This document shows, one piece after another, positions 27,864 to 35,886 of a stretch of 64,000 bases of DNA. The notes under the pieces are model-generated. The model saw only the letters and a program-made list of their open reading frames with translations. It was not told where the DNA came from and did not search any database. The DNA is from Pseudanabaenaceae cyanobacterium SKYG29 (GTDB lineage Bacteria > Cyanobacteriota > Cyanobacteriia > Pseudanabaenales > Pseudanabaenaceae). How positions within the stretch are numbered: position 1 is the first letter of the stretch; each line of letters begins with the position of its first letter. The stretch spans positions 310,001-374,000 of the forward strand of contig JANWWT010000001.1 of the NCBI GenBank assembly GCA_025055675.1, given 5' to 3'. A program made the position numbers and the translations under genes.

Positions 27864-29768
27864 ATGCCCAAGCAAATTATTATTGCTGAGCAACATCGTA
27901 TTGCTGCTGTTTTTGCGGAAGACCGAGTTGAAGAAATTGTAGTTGCTAAAGGTACCCACCAAGTGGGGGATATTTTCGTGGGCACGATCGAGAACGTGCT
28001 GCCCAGCATCGACGCTGCCTTTGTCAACCTCGGTAGTACAGAAAAGAATGGATTTATCCATATCTCCGACCTTGGACCCCTGCGCACAAAGCGCAATAGT
28101 ACGAACATCACGGAGTTGCTGATGCCACAACAAAAGGTATTAGTGCAGGTGATGAAGGAACCGACGGGGAATAAGGGACCGCGCTTGACGGGAAATATCT
28201 CTCTCCCAGGACGTTACGTGGTGTTGTTGCCCTTCGGCATGGGGGTCAATCTGTCTCGCCGCATTTTGAAAGAAAATGAACGCAATCGCCTGCGCGCCCT
28301 TGGTATTCTGATTAAACCACCAGGCATGGGGTTACTCATCCGTACGGAAGCGGAAGGCGTGGGAGAAGATTTAATCATCGAAGACCTAGACAACCTGCAA
28401 CGCCAGTGGGAGAGTATCCAACAGGACTACCAAAATGCCAAAACACCCCGCTTACTCGATCGGGAACAGGACTTTGTCACTAGGGTGTTACGGGATTTAT
28501 ATTCCGCTGATGTCAATCGGATTGTTGTCGATACAGCCGATGGTCTGCGGCGGGTCAAACAACAATTGCAAACCTGGGGAGATGGCAAAATTCCTCCTAG
28601 TTTAGCGATCGATTTACACCAGGAATCCTCCTCCATCATGGAGTATTACCGCATCAATGCGGCGATTCGGGAGGCGTTGCGTCCCAGGGTGGACTTGCCT
28701 TCGGGGGGCTATATCATCATTGAACCGACGGAAGCTCTCACAGTCATTGATGTCAACTCTGGCTCCTTTACCACGTCTAAGACTTCGCGGGAGACGGTAC
28801 TGTGGACTAATTTTGAGGCTTCCACAGAAATTGCCCGTCAGTTACGGTTACGCAATATCGCCGGTGTGATTATTGTCGACTTCATTGATATGGAATCGCG
28901 GGAAGACCAACTGAAATTGTTGGAACACTTCCATCGCAGTCTCTATGCGGATAAAGCCCGTCCCCAGATTGCCCAGCTGACGGAATTAGGTTTAGTGGAG
29001 CTAACGCGCAAACGGCAAGGGCAGAGTTTGTATGAAATGTTTGGACAACCCTGTCCCCACTGCAGCGGTCTAGGTATTTTAGCCCATCTGCCTGGTAGCG
29101 AACAGGAGGAAGTGCCTCTTGTACCCTTGCAGCAACGCAGTAGTCTGGAGAGTTCTGACCCCTTCCCCGATGAGCGGGAACGGCAGTTAGTGGGGGGCAC
29201 CGATCGCAACATCATGTTCCACCCCGATTACCAGGAGCGCTTACCTCGCCGTCGCCGTGCCAAACGGGAAGAAGCCCGGCCTGAGGTCTCTGAACGCCGT
29301 ATCCCTGCCCTCAAGGTGGTAGCAGCGGAAGAGGGGGAACCAGAAGTGCCCACAGTAGTAGAAAAAGCGCCAGCAGCTAAACCTAGGGTGAAACCAGAAC
29401 CCCCTGAACCTGCTGAAGTTGTCACAGTGACTATGACTCCCCAGCAACAGCAGGTCTACTCGTTCATGGGTATTTCTCCCTTAGTACTTGTCAATCGGGA
29501 GGGAAAGGAGAACAAAAATATGATTGTGCGGATTGCCCTTCCTGGGGAGGAACAAACCCCTAGCTTGGTTAAGTTAGAGGAGAAAGAAGCCAAAGTGGAA
29601 GCAGTGCCGAGCAAACCCAAGGCAGAGGACAACGGTGTGCCTAAGATTGAGATTGTTGCTATTAAACCTAAGGAGGAGACCAAGGAAGGCGGGGAGGAAA
29701 ATCTACTGCCGGTTTCCCCTCCTGCTTCTCGCCGTCGCCGCTCCAGTTCCACCCAGCCCCCAGAATGA
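27864..29768 (+). CDS. rne: ribonuclease E/G family endoribonuclease
   Basis: Main mRNA-decay endonuclease, 634 residues. The catalytic half has the S1 domain (GTIENVLPSIDAAFVNLG), the RNase H-like and DNase I-like parts with IDVNSGSFT and VDFIDMES carrying the metal-binding Asp residues, and the zinc-link cysteines in CPHC. The C-terminal third is a low-complexity region rich in Pro, Glu, Lys and Arg ending SRRRRSSSTQPPE. In cyanobacterial RNase E a short arginine-rich tail motif binds PNPase; the tail here fits that. The stop overlaps the next gene's ATG by 4 bp. Confidence 0.95.
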   Translation: MPKQIIIAEQHRIAAVFAEDRVEEIVVAKGTHQVGDIFVGTIENVLPSIDAAFVNLGSTEKNGFIHISDLGPLRTKRNSTNITELLMPQQKVLVQVMKEPTGNKGPRLTGNISLPGRYVVLLPFGMGVNLSRRILKENERNRLRALGILIKPPGMGLLIRTEAEGVGEDLIIEDLDNLQRQWESIQQDYQNAKTPRLLDREQDFVTRVLRDLYSADVNRIVVDTADGLRRVKQQLQTWGDGKIPPSLAIDLHQESSSIMEYYRINAAIREALRPRVDLPSGGYIIIEPTEALTVIDVNSGSFTTSKTSRETVLWTNFEASTEIARQLRLRNIAGVIIVDFIDMESREDQLKLLEHFHRSLYADKARPQIAQLTELGLVELTRKRQGQSLYEMFGQPCPHCSGLGILAHLPGSEQEEVPLVPLQQRSSLESSDPFPDERERQLVGGTDRNIMFHPDYQERLPRRRRAKREEARPEVSERRIPALKVVAAEEGEPEVPTVVEKAPAAKPRVKPEPPEPAEVVTVTMTPQQQQVYSFMGISPLVLVNREGKENKNMIVRIALPGEEQTPSLVKLEEKEAKVEAVPSKPKAEDNGVPKIEIVAIKPKEETKEGGEENLLPVSPPASRRRRSSSTQPPE

Positions 29769-30736
29769 AGGTTGTGATTATTGGTAGTGGCATCATTGGC
29801 AGTGCCATTGCCTTTTATCTGACTGGTTTGGGTATGGCGGTGGAGGTATGGGAAGCAACTCCCCAGCCGGGTTTGGGGGCAACGGGGGCAGCCCTGGGGT
29901 TTTTATTGGGCGTAGCCAGCGCCAAAACGACTGGCAGAATTGTCCGCCTGCGCTTAGCCAGCCTGGAACTCTATGACTCCTGGTTACCAGAGCTGGAAAG
30001 GTTGACAGGCAGACGGGTGTTGCTTCACCAGGGCATTGTCTGTCTACCTACCGATCGTCACCTCTGGCAAGAGCTAGCCCAAGTGCGCGCCCAGCAAGGA
30101 TATATCCTAGAGCCTATTTTCCTGGGGCAATGGCAGGGCTTCCTCAGTCCCAGGGATCGGGTTGTTCATCCCTTAGAGCTTGTCTATGCCTTGGTGGAGG
30201 CTGCTGCCCTGAGGGGGGCGAAATTTTATTGGGGGCGTAAGTTAGAACCAGGAGAGGAGCCGCAGGCTGATTGGGTGGTAGTCTGTGCCGGTTTGGGCTC
30301 CCGGGAGTTGACCAGCCTACCCTTGCAACCTGTGGGAGGACAAGCGATCGCGGTAACAGTAGCGGCAGACCCTCAGTTGCCTGCCCTGCACATAGTCGAT
30401 GAGGTGGGGGATGTAAATTTAGTCCCCCTTGGTCAGGGTCGTTACTGGATAGGGGCAACGGTGGAGTTTGAGCCGACGGTTTTGCCTAGGTCAGAGAATG
30501 TGACTTACCTCCTGGAGCGAGTAGGAAGGTATTTTCCCCAATTCGCCCACAGTGAGGTGCTAGGGACGTGGGCAGGTTATCGACCGCGACCGATCGGGCG
30601 GGGGGCACCTGTGATAGAGTTCTGCCGACCAAATTGGCTCGTAGCTAGTGGGCACTACCGCAACGGCTTACTGCTAGCTCCTGTTACCGCCCAGCTAGTC
30701 GGGGACATGTTAGTCAACTCCACTACCAAGAGTTAA
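29765..30736 (+). CDS. FAD-dependent oxidoreductase (DAO family)
   Basis: D-amino-acid-oxidase-type flavoprotein of 323 residues, similar in layout to glycine/sarcosine oxidases. The N-terminal dinucleotide-binding motif is VVIIGSGIIGSAIAFYL with a following acidic residue (VEVWEA). The C-terminal part has the GTWAGYRPRPIGRGAPVIEF and GHYRNGLLLAP segments that bind FAD in the family. Translation is coupled to rne by an ATGA overlap. Substrate is not evident; a role in RNA decay is not implied. Confidence 0.85.
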   Translation: MKVVIIGSGIIGSAIAFYLTGLGMAVEVWEATPQPGLGATGAALGFLLGVASAKTTGRIVRLRLASLELYDSWLPELERLTGRRVLLHQGIVCLPTDRHLWQELAQVRAQQGYILEPIFLGQWQGFLSPRDRVVHPLELVYALVEAAALRGAKFYWGRKLEPGEEPQADWVVVCAGLGSRELTSLPLQPVGGQAIAVTVAADPQLPALHIVDEVGDVNLVPLGQGRYWIGATVEFEPTVLPRSENVTYLLERVGRYFPQFAHSEVLGTWAGYRPRPIGRGAPVIEFCRPNWLVASGHYRNGLLLAPVTAQLVGDMLVNSTTKS

Positions 30737-30778
30737 GTTAAGAAAAGTTAAAATAAGGGGGAAACTGATAGCAGGGAT

Positions 30779-31486
30779 ATGAGTTATCCAGTCATTGGCA
30801 TTAGTATTTACGGACGCAATCAGGAAGGGGATTTTTACTTACCAGGGGCTTATGTGGATGTTGTACGCAAGGCGGGGGGGTTGCCCATGTTACTGCCCCC
30901 AGGGGAGTCCCAGATCGATGCCCTCCTTGACCAACTCGATGGGCTGATTTTAGCGGGAGGGGGAGATATTGACCCCCAATTTTTAAGTTCCCCCACTGCC
31001 TGGCATCCCAAAATTTACGGTGTGGACTTGGAGCGGGATATATTTGAGTTGGCGTTAGTCGAGCGGGTAATGCAGCGGCAAATTCCTGTATTGGGGGTCT
31101 GTCGTGGTTTACAGGTAATTGGCGTAGCAGGGGGAGCGGAATTGGTGGTGCATATCCCCGATGTCTATGGGGAAACTGTCCTACACAGATTAGAAGAACC
31201 CTCCCGCTCTACCGAGCATGGCGTGACAATTGCCTCCGACAGTCGCCTAGCCCGCACGCTGCAAACTACGAGCGTCCAAATTACTTCTTGGCATCACCAA
31301 GCGATCGCTAGCGCTCCCCCCCAGTGGCGCGTGGTGGCAACCGCCGAAGATGGTGTGATTGAGGCGATCGAGCATACTTCTCACCCCTGGGCAGTAGCAG
31401 TGCAGTGGCATCCAGAGATGATGAATCAGATGGCTTTGTTTGTTGAGTTTGTCGAAGCTAGTAGGCAGTTAGGGAGAGGAGTATAA
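30779..31486 (+). CDS. gamma-glutamyl-GABA hydrolase-like class I glutamine amidotransferase
   Basis: Peptidase C26 / PuuD-like hydrolase of 235 residues. The catalytic Cys is in PVLGVCRGLQVI, and the His/Glu pair is in VAVQWHPEMM; the N-terminal GISIYGRN and the GGGDIDP loop are family features. Such enzymes hydrolyse gamma-glutamyl amides of amines. Substrate here is unproven. The gene follows the oxidase by 42 bp on the same strand. Confidence 0.87.
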   Translation: MSYPVIGISIYGRNQEGDFYLPGAYVDVVRKAGGLPMLLPPGESQIDALLDQLDGLILAGGGDIDPQFLSSPTAWHPKIYGVDLERDIFELALVERVMQRQIPVLGVCRGLQVIGVAGGAELVVHIPDVYGETVLHRLEEPSRSTEHGVTIASDSRLARTLQTTSVQITSWHHQAIASAPPQWRVVATAEDGVIEAIEHTSHPWAVAVQWHPEMMNQMALFVEFVEASRQLGRGV

Positions 31487-31514
31487 TGTAGCCTAAACAG
31501 GGCTAAGAATTACT

Positions 31515-31838
31515 ATGGATAGCGCCAATATTTTGAAACAGCTGCTGCTGTTGGGGGTGGGGACTACGGCTTTACTGATAGATCGATTACGGGAGCTGAC
31601 AGATGAATGGGTAAAGCAGGGCAAGATTGACCCGCAACAAGCAACAGATTTAATCAACGAGATTTCCAAACGCATCAAAGATGAACAGGTGAATGTGGAA
31701 ATTTTGATCCAGCGGCAAATCAGGAATGTAATGCAGGATTTAGGTGTACCGCGGCAAAGCGAAATCGATGAACTACGGGGCAGAATCGATCGTTTAGAAC
31801 GGCAAGTACGGGAGTTGGAGAATCGCAGTTGGAGGTAA
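31515..31838 (+). CDS. phasin-like coiled-coil protein
   Basis: A 107-residue helical protein: an N-terminal hydrophobic stretch (ILKQLLLLGVGTTALLI), a charged middle, and a C-terminal coiled coil (PRQSEIDELRGRIDRLERQV). It matches the small phasin-family proteins that are widespread in cyanobacteria, some of which cover polyhydroxyalkanoate granules, but the presence of PHA genes is not shown by this window. Its last 10 bp overlap rsmI. Confidence 0.75.
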   Translation: MDSANILKQLLLLGVGTTALLIDRLRELTDEWVKQGKIDPQQATDLINEISKRIKDEQVNVEILIQRQIRNVMQDLGVPRQSEIDELRGRIDRLERQVRELENRSWR

Positions 31839-32671
31839 GACCCCAGACCCTCTATATTGTGGGTACGCCTATTGGCAATTTGGCTGATATGACCCTGCGG
31901 GCGATCGAGGTTTTACAAAAAGTTGATTTGATTGCGGCGGAAGACACTAGGCATACCGCTATTTTGTTGCAGCACTTCCAGATTGCCACTCCCCAGATTA
32001 GTTTTCACAGCTACAACAGCCAAGCCCGCTTACCAGAACTGCTAGCAAAATTACAACATCACTCCCTTGCCCTTGTCACGGATGCAGGGATGCCTACCAT
32101 TTCTGACCCTGGTTTAACCTTAGTGCGGGCTTGTGTACAGGCAGGATTTAGGGTGGTGCCGATCCCAGGCGTCACAGCAGGGGTTACTGCCCTCGTAGGT
32201 TCTGGTTTGGACACCGATCGGTTTGTGTTTGAAGGGTTCTTACCCCTGGAGCAACATCTGCGCCAGGCGAGGATAGAAGCATTGTGTACAGAAACCCGTA
32301 CCGTCATTCTCTACGAAGCCCCCCACCGTCTGGTGACTACCCTTGCCGATTTAGTCCGTATCCTGGGGGAGACTCGCCCCCTCGTCGTGGCGCGTGAACT
32401 GACGAAGCAATTTGAGGAATTTTATCGGGGTACACTTGGCTCAGCCCTTGCCCATTTTCAGCAGTTCCCCCCCAAAGGGGAATTTACCCTCGTCCTGGGG
32501 GGTGTGGCACCGCAGACAGTCTGGACCACCAGCCAAATCATGGCAGAATTGCAACAGTTGATTGCGCAAGGAATGTCCCGATCGGCAGCTAGCCGTCATC
32601 TGGCGGAACTAACTAAAATCTCCAAACGGCAAATCTATCAGTGGTCGCTGCAGATTGAAGACAAATCATGA
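31829..32671 (+). CDS. rsmI: 16S rRNA (cytidine-1402-2'-O)-methyltransferase
   Basis: SAM-dependent methyltransferase of the RsmI (tetrapyrrole methylase fold) family, 280 residues. Signatures: LYIVGTPIGNLADMTLRAIE, AAEDTRHTAILL, LVTDAGMPTISDPG, VPIPGVTAGVTAL and ILYEAPHR. The start appears to be TTG at 31829, preceded by GGAG at 8 nt; there is no in-frame ATG before the conserved region. It overlaps the phasin-like gene by 10 bp and is coupled by ATGA to the next glycosyltransferase. Confidence 0.94.
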   Translation: MEVRPQTLYIVGTPIGNLADMTLRAIEVLQKVDLIAAEDTRHTAILLQHFQIATPQISFHSYNSQARLPELLAKLQHHSLALVTDAGMPTISDPGLTLVRACVQAGFRVVPIPGVTAGVTALVGSGLDTDRFVFEGFLPLEQHLRQARIEALCTETRTVILYEAPHRLVTTLADLVRILGETRPLVVARELTKQFEEFYRGTLGSALAHFQQFPPKGEFTLVLGGVAPQTVWTTSQIMAELQQLIAQGMSRSAASRHLAELTKISKRQIYQWSLQIEDKS

Positions 32672-33501
32672 GCAAAGTCACGATCGTTATTCCTTGTTAC
32701 AATGATGGATTATTCCTGTTGGAAGCCATCGACAGTGTTAAGCAGTGCGACCCTGCTCTGTACGAGGTAATCATCGTCAATGATGGCTCCAGGGATGCCA
32801 CTACCCTAGCAATTTTAGACAATTTGACCCAGGCTGGGTACTTAGTTCATCACCAACCCAATCAAGGGCTAGCCCACGCCCGCAATACCGGCATTCACTT
32901 AGCCCAGACTCCCTATGTGCTGCCCCTCGACTGTGACAACAAAATTAGACCCTGCTATTTAACTGAGAGTATTCCCATCCTGGAGCAAAATCCCCAGGTG
33001 GCCGTGGTTTACAGTGATGTCCATTACTTCGGCGAGGAGGATTTAATTTGGTCATTACCCGAGTTTGATCTATGTCATCTGCTGGTGCGGAATTACATTG
33101 ATGCCTGTGCCGTCCTGCGTAAAAGTATCTGGCAGGCAGTAGGAGGCTATGATGAGCAGATGCCCGATCGGTTAGGTTATGAAGACTGGGAATTTTGGCT
33201 AAGGGTGGCAAAAACAGGTGCCCAGTTCCATCATTTGCCCCTGGTGGGGTTTGACTATCGTACACGGCCTGACTCTATGGTACAAGCCTGTAAAATTCCC
33301 GCCAATCACCGTCGTTTAGTCGAATACATTGTAACAAAACATGAAGACCTCTACAGGCAACACCTAGGACGAGTAATAGCTGACAAAGAATACCTCTGGT
33401 TTAGTCAGTTTGTAGAGCTGCAAGCAAAAGTCAAACAACTGCAAACAGAAATCTGCCATCTACGACAGAGCATAAGAGAACTAGGCATTGGTCATCCCTA
33501 G
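32668..33501 (+). CDS. glycosyltransferase family 2
   Basis: Soluble GT-A glycosyltransferase, 277 residues. Core motifs are TIVIPCYNDGLFL, IIVNDGSRD, NQGLAHARNTGI and the metal-binding LDCDNKI; GYEDWEFWLRV carries the ED acceptor-site pair. The C-terminal 40 residues are a short coiled coil (QAKVKQLQTEICHLRQSI). ATG overlaps the rsmI stop by 4 bp. Donor and acceptor unknown. Confidence 0.88.
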   Translation: MSKVTIVIPCYNDGLFLLEAIDSVKQCDPALYEVIIVNDGSRDATTLAILDNLTQAGYLVHHQPNQGLAHARNTGIHLAQTPYVLPLDCDNKIRPCYLTESIPILEQNPQVAVVYSDVHYFGEEDLIWSLPEFDLCHLLVRNYIDACAVLRKSIWQAVGGYDEQMPDRLGYEDWEFWLRVAKTGAQFHHLPLVGFDYRTRPDSMVQACKIPANHRRLVEYIVTKHEDLYRQHLGRVIADKEYLWFSQFVELQAKVKQLQTEICHLRQSIRELGIGHP

Positions 33502-33548
33502 TAGAGACAATCCTGGTGGCTAAGGAAAGAAAATGAAGTTCCTTTATC

Positions 33549-33577
33549 TTGCAAAATTACCAGACCAAGGGTAAGAT
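33549..33577 (+). promoter_or_regulatory. candidate promoter before the 152-aa gene
   Basis: TTGCAA (33549-33554) and TAAGAT (33572-33577) with 17-bp spacing, ending 26 bp before the ATG at 33604. Both boxes match the sigma-70 consensus only in part. Confidence 0.35.
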
Positions 33578-33603
33578 AAAGATAAAAGACATAAATACAG
33601 CAA

Positions 33604-34062
33604 ATGAACAAACTGCAACAGAGTGAAGCCATTAACCTACAAGCCAGCATCATTGCCTGGTTACAACAGCAAGTAATCAAGCCTACTTTTAACCTGACAG
33701 AGGTAAAAGAACTGATTGAAGTTCTCTACGAAGCGGTCAAGTCCTATGAAATCCTCCTCGCCCTGGAAGAACGCCGCCTCAGTCAAACTCTGATCAGCCC
33801 TGCCCCCCTTCCCCTAGAAATAGAAAACAAACCCCGCCAAAGACGTAAAACAAAGGACATACCCCTGCCCCCTACTGAGGAAGAGGAGCCTACCAATCGG
33901 CAATATTTTTCCCTGGAAGAAGCCCATGCCGACGCAGTGAGAGCTGGTTATGATAAGTCTGCTAGTGTCTTTCGTCGTGATTTGACCCTGGGGCACAAGA
34001 TTTTTGGTTGGCGTAAAGCCAATCGATCGGGCAACAAACCTAGCTACTACAAAGAAGAGTGA
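33604..34062 (+). CDS. uncharacterised basic protein, 152 aa
   Basis: I do not recognise this protein. The N-terminal 60 residues are helical (IIAWLQQQVIKP, LIEVLYEAVKSYEILLALEE); a proline-rich basic linker follows (KPRQRRKTKDIPLPPTEEEE); the last 50 residues are compact and rich in aromatic and basic residues (FSLEEAHADAVRAGYDKS, IFGWRKANRSGNK). The C-terminal part could be a nucleic-acid-binding domain, but no named motif is clear. It stands between GT2 and ocp, with its own promoter-like sequence and no ribosome-binding site that I can see. No overlap with neighbours. Confidence 0.6.
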   Translation: MNKLQQSEAINLQASIIAWLQQQVIKPTFNLTEVKELIEVLYEAVKSYEILLALEERRLSQTLISPAPLPLEIENKPRQRRKTKDIPLPPTEEEEPTNRQYFSLEEAHADAVRAGYDKSASVFRRDLTLGHKIFGWRKANRSGNKPSYYKEE

Positions 34063-34110
34063 TATATGCCCCAGTGAAACAGCCACCACTTGAATATCTC
34101 TTAATGCGCA

Positions 34111-34139
34111 TTGTCTGTTCATTTTCTCTCTTTTACACT
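34111..34139 (+). promoter_or_regulatory. candidate promoter for ocp
   Basis: TTGTCT (34111-34116) and TACACT (34134-34139) at a 17-bp spacing. Transcription would start near 34146, 26 nt before the ocp ATG, and the leader contains an AGAGGAAAG ribosome-binding site. This would make ocp independent of the upstream 152-aa gene. Confidence 0.55.
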
Positions 34140-34171
34140 GAAGTCGTAAACGTAGTGCAAGAGGAAAGTTT

Positions 34172-35131
34172 ATGCCGTTTACGATCGAGACAGCGCGGAA
34201 TATATTTCCCCAAACCCTGGTGGCAGACGCGGTGCCTGCTACGATTGCCCGATTTAATCAACTATCCGCCGAAGACCAACTAGCACTGATTTGGTTCGCC
34301 TACTTGGAATTGGGGAAGACAATGACTGTAGCTGCACCGGGGGCAGCCAGTATGGCGCTAGCAGAACCGGTATTAAATCAAATTCGTAATATGCCTTTTC
34401 CCCAACAAACCCAAGTGATGGCAGACTTAGCTAACCGTGCCGACACTCCTATCTGCCGTACCTATGCTGTATGGTCTCCCAATCTGAAGTTAGCCTTCTG
34501 GTATCAACTGGGTAAGTGGATGGAGGAAGGAATTGTCGCTCCTATTCCGGAGGGGTATCGCCTATCTGCTAATGCTAGAGCAGTGCTAGAAACAATCAAA
34601 ACCCTTGACCCTGGTCAACAGATCACGGTACTACGTAATGCTGTTGTGGGTATGGGGTATGACCCGAACAAACTAGGGGAATATCAACCGGTGACCGAAC
34701 CCTTCGTTCCCCCCACTGAAAAATCCCAGCGCACTTCTGTAACGATCGAGGGTGTGACGAATCAGACCATCTTTGACTACATGAATAACCTCAATGCCAA
34801 CGACTTCGATGCCCTCATTGAACTGTTTGCCCCCGATGGTGCCCTGCAACCCCCCTTCCAAAGACCGATCGTGGGGAAGGATGCCATCTATCGCTTTTTT
34901 AGGCAGGAGTGCCAGAATCTGCGGTTGATGCCGGAGCGTGGTGTTGAGGAACCTGCCGAGGATGGGTTTACCCAGATTAAAGTAACGGGAAAAGTCCAGA
35001 CCCCCTGGTTTGGGGCGAAAGTGGGGATGAACATTGCCTGGCGCTTCCTGCTCACACCGCAAAACAAAATCTTCTTTGTCGCCATTGACCTGTTGGCATC
35101 ACCCCAGGAATTGCTAAATCTAGCTCGCTAG
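34172..35131 (+). CDS. ocp: orange carotenoid protein
   Basis: Photoactive carotenoid protein that binds the phycobilisome core under strong blue light and quenches its excitation. The 319 residues comprise the all-helical N-terminal domain (1-165), a linker, and an NTF2-like C-terminal domain (about 190-319). Functional residues of OCP1 are present: Trp41, Tyr44, Asn104, Trp110, Arg155, and after a 2-residue longer linker Tyr203, Glu246, Trp290 and Asp306 (equivalents of 201, 244, 288, 304). So both carotenoid hydrogen bonds and the R155-E244-type salt bridge are kept. A terminator follows and frp lies about 130 bp downstream, typical of the OCP1 type. Confidence 0.97.
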   Translation: MPFTIETARNIFPQTLVADAVPATIARFNQLSAEDQLALIWFAYLELGKTMTVAAPGAASMALAEPVLNQIRNMPFPQQTQVMADLANRADTPICRTYAVWSPNLKLAFWYQLGKWMEEGIVAPIPEGYRLSANARAVLETIKTLDPGQQITVLRNAVVGMGYDPNKLGEYQPVTEPFVPPTEKSQRTSVTIEGVTNQTIFDYMNNLNANDFDALIELFAPDGALQPPFQRPIVGKDAIYRFFRQECQNLRLMPERGVEEPAEDGFTQIKVTGKVQTPWFGAKVGMNIAWRFLLTPQNKIFFVAIDLLASPQELLNLAR

Positions 35132-35159
35132 AGAGTCATCTAGCCAGCTTAAAGGATGT

Positions 35160-35183
35160 GTCCCCCCCAGGGGACTTTTTTTT
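35160..35183 (+). terminator. rho-independent terminator after ocp
   Basis: Stem GTCCCC (35160-35165) / GGGGAC (35170-35175) with loop CCCA, followed by eight T residues (35176-35183). A textbook terminator between ocp and frp, implying separate transcription or attenuation of read-through into frp. Confidence 0.85.
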
Positions 35184-35260
35184 GCCCCACTCTTCCATTT
35201 GTAAAACTAATGTTACATAATAGTTAATCATATATCTACCTTTTGATGCTTGGTTTAACT

Positions 35261-35581
35261 ATGCTAGTTATGGACTGGACGGTACAGGAGCAACACATTG
35301 CCCAGCAAGCGTTTCAACGGGCTTATAACAGAGAAATTACTGCCCTCACCGACCTGGTGCGGGAGATGGCAAAATCTGTTAGTAACATCCAAGACATTTG
35401 GCGCTTACATGATTTTTTAAGTGCCCGCCGCCACGAGATTGATGGCAAGTATGACTATGATTATCCCTCCTTGATGTTTGTGTTTGCCAATCTGATTAAG
35501 GACGGTTGGCTGTCCCTAGAGGAGTTAGAGGGGTTGCAGTCGGATAAATTGGCAAAAATTGCTGCCCTGACGCGGATGTAG
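35261..35581 (+). CDS. frp: fluorescence recovery protein
   Basis: Small helical dimer that binds the active red form of OCP and speeds its return to orange, restoring phycobilisome fluorescence. The signature is DIWRLHDFLSARRHEIDGKY, with Trp47, His50, Asp51 and Arg57 equivalent to Trp50, His53, Asp54 and Arg60 of the Synechocystis protein. Length is 106 residues from ATG 35261; ATG at 35246 and 35270 are alternatives and no strong ribosome-binding site decides between them. Lies downstream of ocp, across a terminator. Confidence 0.92.
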   Translation: MLVMDWTVQEQHIAQQAFQRAYNREITALTDLVREMAKSVSNIQDIWRLHDFLSARRHEIDGKYDYDYPSLMFVFANLIKDGWLSLEELEGLQSDKLAKIAALTRM

Positions 35582-35886
35582 AGCTACCAACATCTGCCTG
35601 CAGATAAACCACTGTTCTTCTGGGGGTATCTATTGCCCCCACTTCTATTGGGGTTAAAATCATTAGCCCTCTGAGACTGCCCACCAGGTGTTCAGGGACA
35701 AGCGAATAAAGGCTGCTGGCTGCTATCCAGTAAGAGGTAGCAATGGGGTTGATATTCCTGACGTAAATTTCAGGGTGCCAATAGTCAGGCAACATTTTGT
35801 CCCCATTGACAGAGGAGTAATGCTTGTAGGGGAGCAGGTTAGCACTCCTCAACCGTGGGGGCTTCTGGGCATCTGATGCTGTGGCA
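35582..35886. other. 305-bp region without a convincing gene
   Basis: Between the convergent frp and PBP2 genes. A minus-strand open frame (35496-35909) and a plus-strand frame (35688-35876) cross it, but neither resembles any protein I know, and the former runs into frp. An imperfect inverted repeat lies at about 35812-35850 (GAGGAGT ... ACTCCTC). It may be the decayed remains of a gene or mobile element; nothing proves that. Confidence 0.4.

Noticed and set aside
34059-34283. 74-aa plus-strand frame overlapping the start of ocp
   Set aside because: Out of frame with ocp, no known similarity and it crosses the ocp promoter and ribosome-binding site.
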